Source: Mucilaginibacter sp. 44-25
Lineage (GTDB): Bacteria > Bacteroidota > Bacteroidia > Sphingobacteriales > Sphingobacteriaceae
Length of the DNA: 64,000 nt
NCBI GenBank assembly: GCA_001898335.1
Contig: MKTS01000009.1
Location: forward strand, 124,001 to 188,000
Direction: 5' to 3'
Shown here: piece after piece, positions 42,094-50,400 of the stretch
How positions within the stretch are numbered: position 1 is the stretch's first letter
Layout: each line of letters begins with the position of its first letter
Position numbers and translations under genes: made by a program
The notes under the pieces: model-generated
What the model saw: the letters and a program-made list of their open reading frames with translations, nothing else
Databases searched by the model: none
Told to the model about the DNA's origin: nothing

Positions 42094-43206
42094 ATGAACC
42101 ACTCCCGCAGAGGCTTCCTCAAGTCGGCCGCTATTGCAACTGCTGCTGCCACTAACGCAGCAACCGCTAAAGGCTTTACGATATTGCATAAAGAAAAACC
42201 TGCTGACGAGGAGATCATCGGTCATAACGGTTTTACCTACAAAGTCGACAAGGGTTGGGCTAAAATAAGCGTAAACAATACGCCGCTTGCCAATTGCCAC
42301 GAGATGGTACAGGATAGCAAAGGCCGCCTGATTATGCTGGGCGATCATACGCACAACAACGTGCTTATCTTTGATAAATCAGGCAAGTTATTGGATTACT
42401 GGGGCACCTCGCTACCGGGCGGGCATGGCTTAACCATTAGCAAAGAAGGCGGTGAAGATTTTCTTTTGCTAACCGATTGCGGCTGGGCCTTAGACCGCAC
42501 TGGCGGCACCTACGGGCAAGCCGGCCAGGTACTAAAAACTACCACGGACGGCAGGCTGATATTTGCCATAGGCCATCCCCGTACCATTGGCATCTATAAA
42601 GATGATGAGCCATTTAAACCTACCGAAACAGCCGTTGCACCTAACGGAGATATTTACGTGGCAGATGGTTATGGTTCTGATAACATTATCCAATACAACG
42701 CCAAAGGGCAATACATACGCCATTTTGGTGGGCACCATAACGCCAACCCCGATCATAACCTGCACAACGCGCACGGTATAACTGTTGACACCCGCGATAA
42801 AAACAATCCGGTATTGGTTTGTACTTCGCGCGAGGAGAATTGCTTTAAAGTGTTTAGCATGGATGGCAAATTTATTAAACGGATAGACCTGCCCGGGATG
42901 TATGTTTGCCGCGCTGTAATTAATGATGACAATATTTATGCGGGCGTTTGCTGGTCTAAAAACGCGGAGGGTAAGCAGTTTGACGGATCGGGCTTTGTTA
43001 CTATTTTGGATAAGGATAATAAGGTAATTTCAAACCCCGGCGGCATGGCTCCGGTATATAAAAATGGCGCGCTGCAGCAAACCCTACAGGCTAAAAACGC
43101 CACCTTTATGCATGGCCATGATGTTTGTATTGATGAGGATAAAAGCGTGTACGTTTGTCAATGGAATGCCCACCACACCGCACCGGTAAAATTAACAAGG
43201 GTGTAG
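42094..43206 (+). CDS. Tat-exported six-bladed beta-propeller (NHL-repeat-like) protein
   Basis: A 370-residue exported protein. The Met at 42094 starts a twin-arginine signal (NHSRRGFLKSAAIATAAA); an in-frame TTG at 42040 is rejected because it would bury the signal. The body has repeated blades of about 40-50 residues with motifs such as GRLIMLGDHTHNNVLIF, GDIYVADGYGSDNI and LHNAHGITVD, typical of NHL/SGL propellers. Several histidines and cysteines (MHGHDVC, VCQWNAHH) could bind a metal. The function is unknown; relatives include gluconolactonase-like and peptidyl-amidating lyase folds. Confidence 0.82.
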   Translation: MNHSRRGFLKSAAIATAAATNAATAKGFTILHKEKPADEEIIGHNGFTYKVDKGWAKISVNNTPLANCHEMVQDSKGRLIMLGDHTHNNVLIFDKSGKLLDYWGTSLPGGHGLTISKEGGEDFLLLTDCGWALDRTGGTYGQAGQVLKTTTDGRLIFAIGHPRTIGIYKDDEPFKPTETAVAPNGDIYVADGYGSDNIIQYNAKGQYIRHFGGHHNANPDHNLHNAHGITVDTRDKNNPVLVCTSREENCFKVFSMDGKFIKRIDLPGMYVCRAVINDDNIYAGVCWSKNAEGKQFDGSGFVTILDKDNKVISNPGGMAPVYKNGALQQTLQAKNATFMHGHDVCIDEDKSVYVCQWNAHHTAPVKLTRV

Positions 43207-43266
43207 TTGGTTAAAACTTTTTTCGCCGGTAATTGCTATTGGATAGCCTAACGTTACACCGGACAT

Positions 43267-44313
43267 ATGGATATTGCCCTCGGCTTATTTACCTGTTTAT
43301 TACTCACTTTCACCCTGCTGCCACTTATCCGCCATGATTTTTGGGTGTTTAGGGTGTTTGATTATCCGCGCCTGCAAAAGCTGTTTCTGAACGGCGTGGC
43401 GGTAGTTTTACTGCTTACCTTTTACAGCGGTAATTCTACTTTAAAGTATCTGCAACTGTCGCTGTTAGCTACAAACATCATTTATCTTTTAAGGCTCATA
43501 CTGCCCTTTACACCGCTGGGTAAAAAACAGGTGCTTAAGGCAACGGTGAACGATAAGCAAAAAAGCCTTAGTTTAATGATAGCCAATGTGTTACAAACCA
43601 ACCACAATACGCAAGGCTGTTTAAACGAGATCGCTAAAGCCGACCCAGATGTGGTGATACTCTTGGAAGCTAATAACAGGTGGGATGCGGAAACAAGAAG
43701 CTTATCAGAGAAGTACCCCTTCGCTAAGAAGGTGCCGTTGGAAAACATGTACGGCTTACTATTTTACTCAAAACTGGAGCTGGTTGATACAGCTGTTCAC
43801 TATCTGGTAGAGCAAGATATTCCCTCCATACACACCAAGATAAAACTACGCAATGGCCAACTGGTGCAATTTTACGCGGTGCACCCTACACCGCCAGCAC
43901 CGGGTGAAAACTTAAGATCTACCGAGAGGGATAAAGAGCTGCTTTTAATTGCCGACCTTGCCAAAGCAAGTGAGCTACCTGTTATTGTAGCCGGCGACCT
44001 TAACGATGTAGCATGGAGCCACACTACCGACCTGTTCCTGAAGATGAGCGGCCTGCTTGATCCGCGCCGTGGTCGTGGTTTCTTCAATTCGTTCAATGCG
44101 CATTATTTCTTTTTGCGCTTTCCCTTAGATCATGCTTTTATCTCCAGACATTTTAACCTAAAAAAGCTTAAACGGTTAAACAATTACAATTCTGACCATT
44201 TTCCCATCTTCCTGCAAATACAACTGGATGAACATGCATATGCACAGCAACAGCCGCTAATTGCGGACAGTGATGATAAGGAGGAAGCGGAAGAGAAGAA
44301 GCAAAAGATCTAA
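43267..44313 (+). CDS. membrane-anchored endonuclease/exonuclease/phosphatase-family protein
   Basis: A 348-residue protein with about three N-terminal membrane helices (1-85) followed by an EEP catalytic domain. The motif set is complete: IANVLQTN (Asn), LLEAN (metal Glu), VHPTPPAP (His), VAGDLNDVAW (Asp-Asn), FPLDHAF (Asp) and NSDHFPIF (Asp-His). Similar YafD-type proteins are of unknown substrate; the superfamily includes nucleases, phosphoinositide phosphatases and sphingomyelinases. Its location just after a sphingomyelin-synthase-like gene is suggestive but not proof. The C-terminus is very rich in Glu and Lys. Confidence 0.85.
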   Translation: MDIALGLFTCLLLTFTLLPLIRHDFWVFRVFDYPRLQKLFLNGVAVVLLLTFYSGNSTLKYLQLSLLATNIIYLLRLILPFTPLGKKQVLKATVNDKQKSLSLMIANVLQTNHNTQGCLNEIAKADPDVVILLEANNRWDAETRSLSEKYPFAKKVPLENMYGLLFYSKLELVDTAVHYLVEQDIPSIHTKIKLRNGQLVQFYAVHPTPPAPGENLRSTERDKELLLIADLAKASELPVIVAGDLNDVAWSHTTDLFLKMSGLLDPRRGRGFFNSFNAHYFFLRFPLDHAFISRHFNLKKLKRLNNYNSDHFPIFLQIQLDEHAYAQQQPLIADSDDKEEAEEKKQKI

Positions 44314-44317
44314 AACC

Positions 44318-45664
44318 TTACCTCACCGGCTTGGGAAACACGGGAATACTTTCGTGCCCATCTGCATCAACAGACTGTACGGCAAACAGGTAGTTATCTT
44401 TTGAATAGCCTATCTCAGCAGATGGACCGCTTACAAAGATCTTTTTCTCCCAATACGGGCTGATGGTTTCACGCATTAAAACATAATAACCTGAGGGTGC
44501 TTTGCCGCCTTTGGGTGCTTCCCACTTTAATTGCGTTTTGTTGGTTAAGCCACTGGTAACAATGCCTACATTTTGCGGCCGGCCGGGGGCAAGCGCCAGG
44601 TTAGCTAATATGGATAAATTCATACGCGCTACTTTCTGCGTGTAATCATAATCGGCAAAATCGGGCAGGTCGCCGTAGTCGGTGCCTTTTTCCTTGCGGG
44701 CATCCTGATGCTGGCGGTTAAAATCCTCATTCATCTCTGTGATACGTACCGCTGTATAGCCTTGCTGCGAGAACGGCGTGTGATCGCCGCCACGCAGGTA
44801 CCGGTCGCGGCGGTAGATAAGCTTTACATCCAATTGCTCCACGTAACGCTCTGCCACTTCTTTTATATAACGCGCCAACTCCCGCGCGGGGCTATCATTT
44901 TCGCCACCAACCGAGTTGCGTACCGCGGCTTCCTTTTCCGTTTCTGCGGCAGGTACCCCCTCGCTAAAAACACGAACGCTGCGATTATCTTTCAAACCGG
45001 TCTCCATGCCGTAGGTATTGCCTACAATATCATTGTTTAACATAGCATCTATCTGCCAGCCCTCGGCTTTAGCGCGCTTAGCCACGTTGGCCGAGCCGTA
45101 CAGACCTTGCTCCTCGCCTACTACGGCCATAAAAATAATGGTAGCCGGAAATTTTTGCTTAGCCATTACCCTGGCCAACTCCATAGAAACAGCCGTGCCC
45201 GATGCATCGTCCACCGCACCCGGCGCAAATGATTTTGCATCCATTACATCGGTAGCCCTTGAATCGTAATGCCCCGAAACGATGTATACTCGTTTATCGG
45301 CTGTGTCAGTCCCTTTTAAAATAGCCAAAACGTTTTTCATAGGCGTCGGCTTATCAATGCGACTTCCTGCGGGCTGGGTGAATTCATCAAACGTCACCGT
45401 CATGCGGCCGCCGGATGCTTTCGCGTAACGCTCGTATTCGGCCTTGATCCAGTTGCGCGCAGCGCCAATACCTTCTGTTTTACTTGTGGTATCGCTTAGG
45501 GTATGACGGGTTTTAAAACTTACCAGTTTACGAACAATGGTTTCTATATTCTTTGCTGACACCTCGTTCACCATATTGGCAATATCGGCATCCTGCTTTA
45601 CGGTGGTTTGTGCCGATGCAGAGAGGGTGAGTAGTAAAAATAAAGGCAGGCAAACGTGCTTCAT
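44318..45664 (-). CDS. exported M28-family metallopeptidase
   Basis: A 448-residue exopeptidase-like zinc protein. A signal peptide (about 1-18, ending SASAQ) is followed by an unassigned region (20-110) and the M28 domain: zinc-ligand motifs VSGHYDSRATD (His), PGAVDDASGT (Asp), VGEEQGLYGS (Glu) and GDHTPFSQQGY (His). A C-terminal fibronectin-like segment (about 370-448) is suggested by TQLKWEAPKGGKAPSGYYVLMR. The 3-prime end is 5 bases from the EEP gene with no room for a terminator, so the two transcripts overlap. Confidence 0.9.
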   Translation of the reverse strand: MKHVCLPLFLLLTLSASAQTTVKQDADIANMVNEVSAKNIETIVRKLVSFKTRHTLSDTTSKTEGIGAARNWIKAEYERYAKASGGRMTVTFDEFTQPAGSRIDKPTPMKNVLAILKGTDTADKRVYIVSGHYDSRATDVMDAKSFAPGAVDDASGTAVSMELARVMAKQKFPATIIFMAVVGEEQGLYGSANVAKRAKAEGWQIDAMLNNDIVGNTYGMETGLKDNRSVRVFSEGVPAAETEKEAAVRNSVGGENDSPARELARYIKEVAERYVEQLDVKLIYRRDRYLRGGDHTPFSQQGYTAVRITEMNEDFNRQHQDARKEKGTDYGDLPDFADYDYTQKVARMNLSILANLALAPGRPQNVGIVTSGLTNKTQLKWEAPKGGKAPSGYYVLMRETISPYWEKKIFVSGPSAEIGYSKDNYLFAVQSVDADGHESIPVFPKPVR

Positions 45665-45762
45665 GAAAGCAAGTTAGTCAATTGCGGGTTAATCTTCAGT
45701 TCTTTGTTTGGAGGATTTTAAGGAATATGACGGTTAGTGTATGGCGAGAAAATATTTTCTTT

Positions 45763-45846
45763 TTGTCATGCTGAACGCAGTGAAGCATCTAATTGCCGCA
45801 TTGCATAACGTGTAATAGATTCTTCGCTCTCGCTCAGAATGACAAT
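45763..45846. repeat. family B inverted repeat (TTGTCATGCTGAACGC type)
   Basis: TTGTCATGCTGAACGCAGTG on the left pairs with CTCGCTCAGAATGACAA on the right; inside, GAAGCATCT is answered by AGATTCTTC. It lies between the M28 peptidase and GH65 genes. Confidence 0.75.
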
Positions 45847-45891
45847 ATTTAAGAATTAAAGAAGCCGAAAGTTATCACGCCTCTTTACCTA

Positions 45892-47925
45892 TTACCTCAC
45901 CGTGTAAGTCTTCTTATCCGCCCCTACACCGGTTATTTTAAGCGATTTCCAGTTCGGTGGTAAGGCACTCCTGATCTGGGTGATACCTGTTGGGGTGATG
46001 TCCAACCCACCGAAACCCATCAGCATGGCCTGGATGATACCACCTGCTCCTGTTGCAAAATACGGGTTGGTACCGCCTTTTGTTTCCGCGATAACACGGA
46101 AAGGCGGGTTGAGGTTAGGCTCATAAGCATCTTTAAACCAGTGGTAGGCCTTTTGCCCATTACCCAAACGTGCATAAAGTAGGGCGAACACGCCTTGCGT
46201 CATAGCGGGTGTGCCTTCATTGGGCACGCGGGTTTCATAATATTCCAAATCTTTTTTGATCTGTGCCGGATCAGTAATGGTTTTCAGCGGATAGGCCAGC
46301 AAGTTAACGTCTGCTTGCTTAATACCTTCGCCTTTGTATTGCGCATGTTCCTGTGTTACGCCGTTGCTCATTTTCAGGATCGGGATGTTGTTGGCCACAT
46401 TCACCCAGTCGGTATCGGCTTGTATGCCTAAAATCTGTGCCGCAGCTGTGGCATTCATGAGGTTCGCTTTCGCGGCCGCGTTGGTAAATGCATTATTGTC
46501 AATATTTTCTGCCCATTCATCTGCAGCTACCACGTTCTTAATATCATAATGCCCCGGACCATTACGTTCTACACGGCTGGCCCAAAAATCAGCAGTGGCG
46601 GATAACAGCGGCCAGCCCTTTTCGCGCAGCCATTGCTTGTCTTGCGTTACGCAATAGTACAACCAGGCGGCGTTACCCACATCAGCGCTGATGTGATGTT
46701 CAAACGGACCGCTCAATGCCCAAACCGGTGTTTCCTCTACCCCACTATCCGCGCTCTCCCAAGGGAACATCGCTCCTTTATAACCATGTGAAAAAGCATT
46801 CTTGCGGGCATTCTCCAAACGTTCAAAACGGTACTCCACCATTGATTTGGCTATCTCCGGATGCAATACCAGCATGGCGGGGTACATCCAAAGGTCGGTA
46901 TCCCAAAAAACGTGGCCGTTATAACCCAAGCCTGATAAACCCATTGGTGATGGCGACAATGCGGTACCTGCACGCGAGAAGGAGTACAAGTGGTACAGCA
47001 TGCTATGCACATCCTGCTGCGCCTGCGCGTCACCTTCGATCTGGATATCGCTTTTCCATAGCTCGTCCCAGGCTTTGTTATGGAACTGGATAAGCCTGTC
47101 CTTGCCTTCCAGCTTGGCGAAGATGGTGAGGCGCTCGGCTTCATTTAATGGGTCGGCGTGGTGGGCTGATGTGATGGAAGAACCGGTAACACCGTATTGG
47201 TAGGTTTGCCCAGCGCTCAGGGCTTTGCTAAATTTCATCAGGTGCATGTTATTGTCCCACATCTCGTGGATAACACGCGGCTCTATGCCATGCTCCTCGT
47301 TAAACAAAAAAGACGTTGAAGCACAAAGCTGCAATTTGCCGGTTGGTGATTTAGCCGTTGATGTTAGCAGACTAATGGTTACATGCGGACGGTCTATCTC
47401 GTTATAGTAGTTTTGTACTTCCTTTAAAGCGTCAGGAGCTTCCATTACGCTGGCAGCGGTAATGGTGATAGCTTTTTTCGCTATGACGCTCACATCTGTT
47501 AACACAGTGAACGGCAACTGGCGTAGTGAGTAATAAGTATATTTAATGGTTGCCTTATCGCCATAATCAAACGTAGTGGTCATGGCGGCGTGCTGCATAT
47601 CCAGTTCCTGGCGGTAATTGCTTACCATTTTACCGTCGAGTCGTCGGCCATCTACCTCCAGGTACATATTGAGGAGATTAAAGCTGTTCAAAAAGTTGCT
47701 CACCCTGCCACGGCCGTACAGGTCATAAGCGCCTGCCAATACCACATTTTTTACCTTGAAGGGTTCGGGCGATGATACAATACCGATCATGCCGTTTGCC
47801 ACAGTGATACCGTAGTAGTTATTAGGGTCAATCTTATCAGCTTTTATCACCCATGGGTTTATGGACTGGGCGGTTGTACTTATGCTGATGGCCATACCGG
47901 CGAGCAAAGCAATAACACTTTTCAT
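45892..47925 (-). CDS. exported GH65-type glycoside hydrolase
   Basis: A 677-residue exported protein (signal peptide ending STTAQ at about residue 19). The (alpha/alpha)6-barrel carries GHVFWDTDLWMYP and YKGAMFPWESADSG, hallmarks of the GH65 hydrolase branch that includes acid trehalase and glucosylgalactosylhydroxylysine glucosidase, and the catalytic acid motif ADEWAENIDN (E470, inferred). Export separates it from the cytosolic GH65 phosphorylases. Substrate: an alpha-glucoside, not identified. I place the start at the ATG 47925, five bases after the haloperoxidase-like stop; an upstream GTG at 47934 would give a GTGA overlap. It is the last gene of the haloperoxidase-GH65 unit. Confidence 0.85.
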   Translation of the reverse strand: MKSVIALLAGMAISISTTAQSINPWVIKADKIDPNNYYGITVANGMIGIVSSPEPFKVKNVVLAGAYDLYGRGRVSNFLNSFNLLNMYLEVDGRRLDGKMVSNYRQELDMQHAAMTTTFDYGDKATIKYTYYSLRQLPFTVLTDVSVIAKKAITITAASVMEAPDALKEVQNYYNEIDRPHVTISLLTSTAKSPTGKLQLCASTSFLFNEEHGIEPRVIHEMWDNNMHLMKFSKALSAGQTYQYGVTGSSITSAHHADPLNEAERLTIFAKLEGKDRLIQFHNKAWDELWKSDIQIEGDAQAQQDVHSMLYHLYSFSRAGTALSPSPMGLSGLGYNGHVFWDTDLWMYPAMLVLHPEIAKSMVEYRFERLENARKNAFSHGYKGAMFPWESADSGVEETPVWALSGPFEHHISADVGNAAWLYYCVTQDKQWLREKGWPLLSATADFWASRVERNGPGHYDIKNVVAADEWAENIDNNAFTNAAAKANLMNATAAAQILGIQADTDWVNVANNIPILKMSNGVTQEHAQYKGEGIKQADVNLLAYPLKTITDPAQIKKDLEYYETRVPNEGTPAMTQGVFALLYARLGNGQKAYHWFKDAYEPNLNPPFRVIAETKGGTNPYFATGAGGIIQAMLMGFGGLDITPTGITQIRSALPPNWKSLKITGVGADKKTYTVR

Positions 47926-47930
47926 ATACG

Positions 47931-49259
47931 TCACTTGATCTTTAATTGTAACTTATGGTTTACGAGGTCGCCTATTTTAACACCTGTCTGGTTGCCCACA
48001 TCACAGGCAATTTTATAGTGGATGCCACCATAAACACGTGAGATGGCTGCTTCTTTTGCTGCCTGCCTGAATGATTTAAAAGAACGCGGAGGTATGCCAA
48101 ACTCAGATTCAGAAGAATCAGTATACGCTTTATTATCCCCAAAACTATCTGTTAACGCTTCCGCGGCAGCGGCTGATATAACCGCGTGCCCGCTAATATA
48201 TTCGGGGAATGGTGGTGTTTGGATGTAGGGCTTCCAGTCGGGGTCTATCAACTTATTGATCACCGTTTCGGGGCGTACGCTATTGGCCTGGTATTTAACA
48301 TACCAGCAATTAATAAACGCGTCAAATAAAGCTATTGAAGCCTTGGTGTATGCAGCCACCGTAGTATTGAAATCAGCATTGGCCATTTTTGAGCCGATGC
48401 CGGCAATATTCATCCAATGCCCTGCCGGGCCAAACTTTTTTGTAGCGAACGATGCATGGCCTATCACATTTAGCTTGAAGGCATTATCGTCCCAGAAATC
48501 GGCCATATGCTTTTGTTCGGGGGTAAGGCCGTCTATTTTGCCTTTCACATCCATCACATTTTTATAGAACACACTATTCTTATCGGACATGTTATAGGCC
48601 GGCGGCTCAGGCGCGGGTATCTGCGCGGCAGAATCAAGCACCATCGGGCGTATCTCGCCCCAGTGCGGCTCAAGAGCCTGCGCGTACATTGGTGGCGTAG
48701 GTATCCAGCGGCCATCCTTACGCACAACGGTGTACTTGCTTGCCGACCGTGTTTGGGCGTAGTTATCTTTTTTGCTCCACTTCATGATGCTCTTGGCTAC
48801 GGTATCAGAATAAGCCACGGAGTTTTCAAAAACATCAGAAGGCATACCGGCATCTTTAGCTTTCTTCTTTAACTCGTCCACATAAACAAACATGCTGCCT
48901 TCAGGGAAAGTAACCGCGTTACCTACATAACAAAAGGATAACAGGGAAGCGAATTGAAAATCGATATCCTTACCTTTTTCGGGCTTAGGCATGGCGGGCA
49001 TATGTTTAATTTGCCCCGCAAGCGAGCGGTAATGTGAAGGGTCGCCGGCGGCTATTACCTCATAAGCGGCAATGTTGGCGTATACATAATTACGTGATGC
49101 AATTACCGGCGGGAAATTATTTTCCAGTACAATATCATTGAGTTTTTTTACTGTAGCGCGGTATAGCTCGGGGTTATGAGTTACTTTCTGGTAATCGGCT
49201 TTTTTGCATGAGGCAAGGCATATCGCTGCAAATGCAAACAAAAACAGGTAACGGTTCAT
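47931..49259 (-). CDS. vanadium haloperoxidase/PAP2-superfamily lipoprotein
   Basis: A 442-residue lipoprotein (lipobox CLASC, C18) of the phosphatidic-acid-phosphatase/vanadium-haloperoxidase superfamily. The vanadate/phosphate pocket is complete: K322 and R329 in KYQANSVRP, S356-G357-H358 in YISGHAV, and R408 and H414 in SRVYGGIH. The Asp normally four residues after the second His (H-x3-D) is Ala418; an Asp lies at 420. The fold is soluble rather than a membrane phosphatase. Whether it oxidises halides with hydrogen peroxide or acts as an acid phosphatase cannot be read from the sequence. It is coupled to the GH65 gene. Confidence 0.85.
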   Translation of the reverse strand: MNRYLFLFAFAAICLASCKKADYQKVTHNPELYRATVKKLNDIVLENNFPPVIASRNYVYANIAAYEVIAAGDPSHYRSLAGQIKHMPAMPKPEKGKDIDFQFASLLSFCYVGNAVTFPEGSMFVYVDELKKKAKDAGMPSDVFENSVAYSDTVAKSIMKWSKKDNYAQTRSASKYTVVRKDGRWIPTPPMYAQALEPHWGEIRPMVLDSAAQIPAPEPPAYNMSDKNSVFYKNVMDVKGKIDGLTPEQKHMADFWDDNAFKLNVIGHASFATKKFGPAGHWMNIAGIGSKMANADFNTTVAAYTKASIALFDAFINCWYVKYQANSVRPETVINKLIDPDWKPYIQTPPFPEYISGHAVISAAAAEALTDSFGDNKAYTDSSESEFGIPPRSFKSFRQAAKEAAISRVYGGIHYKIACDVGNQTGVKIGDLVNHKLQLKIK

Positions 49260-49461
49260 AGTTTAATTAAAGGCTTATAAACAGCCCGGCGGGCTTTGGG
49301 CCGGCTGGTATTGGTTTAATTGTTTAAAGGCTAAATATAATGGTTTTAACGCACGGGGGAATACATTTTTTAGGTTGATTTTTACACTATTAAATAATTA
49401 TTTTTACCGCCTTAATTACGCCACCATCAGGGGTTGTACTTTTTGAATTTGCTGTAGGATT

Positions 49462-50400
49462 ATGAAGAAACCGGCCCTTATAGTTTTAGCTTTACTGCTG
49501 CTTGTATTTATCAGTATATATTTTATTATTCCCGAAAAAATAAAAACCACCAATGCTGTACAGATCGACGCGAGCGATATGAATGTGGCCAAGTACCTGG
49601 TGAATAAGCGGGCATGGCAAAAGTGGTGGCCGGGCAAATCCAACACCCAGGACAGCTCCCTTTATACTTATAAAAATATGGCTTTTACCCTACATGATAA
49701 CACCAACGGCAGCATGCCCGCTTTGATCAGCTATGGCAACACAAAAGCCGGCATCAGCCTTACCTATAACAGCATAGAAGAAGGCTCATGCATGGTTTAC
49801 TGGACCGTAGAGATGCAAACCAGTCTTAATCCTGTAAAACGTGTGCAAGAATATCTTGAAATAAAAAAGCTGGGCGGCGAACTACAGGACATACTCCGTA
49901 TTTTTAAAAAATTCATGCAGGCCGATAGCAATGTTTACGGCTTTACCTTTGGTATTAAGAAGATAGACTATGAGTACATGATGGTTACGGCCACCCAAAC
50001 AACCACTTATCCGGCAAATGATGTGGTTTATAAACTCATTAATCAATTGAAAAACGAAGCCGGAAAGCAGCACCTGCAACAGTTGGCAACGCCCATGCTT
50101 AACGTTCACCAAACAGATGAAAACGCTTACCAGGTAACTGTAGCGCTGCCGGTAAACAAGCCATTTAGCGCCAATAGCAGCATTAAGATGGAAAAAATGG
50201 TATTGGGTGGCAACTTATTACAAACCAGTGTAAATGGTGGGCCGGGTAATGTTAAAAACGCCTTCAGGCAATTAAAGCGCTATCAAAAGGACCACCACCT
50301 GATATCACCGGCAATGCCTTATGAGCTGCTGGTTACCGACCGCTCCACTCATCCTGATACCAGCCAATGGCATACAACTTTATCGTGGCCCATTTTTTAG
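49462..50400 (+). CDS. SRPBCC/GyrI-like two-domain membrane-anchored protein
   Basis: A 312-residue protein with one N-terminal hydrophobic segment (about 4-24), which tethers it to the membrane. Residues about 35-165 resemble an SRPBCC/polyketide-cyclase-like domain (KYLVNKRAWQKWWPGKS), and residues about 220-312 a GyrI-like/AraC effector-binding domain (YQVTVALPVNKPF, then PAMPYELLVTDRSTHPDTSQ and TLSWPIF). Such proteins have no known enzymatic role. It is the only plus-strand gene in the locus and its stop codon directly abuts the stop of the FG-GAP gene (zero-gap convergence). Confidence 0.75.
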   Translation: MKKPALIVLALLLLVFISIYFIIPEKIKTTNAVQIDASDMNVAKYLVNKRAWQKWWPGKSNTQDSSLYTYKNMAFTLHDNTNGSMPALISYGNTKAGISLTYNSIEEGSCMVYWTVEMQTSLNPVKRVQEYLEIKKLGGELQDILRIFKKFMQADSNVYGFTFGIKKIDYEYMMVTATQTTTYPANDVVYKLINQLKNEAGKQHLQQLATPMLNVHQTDENAYQVTVALPVNKPFSANSSIKMEKMVLGGNLLQTSVNGGPGNVKNAFRQLKRYQKDHHLISPAMPYELLVTDRSTHPDTSQWHTTLSWPIF

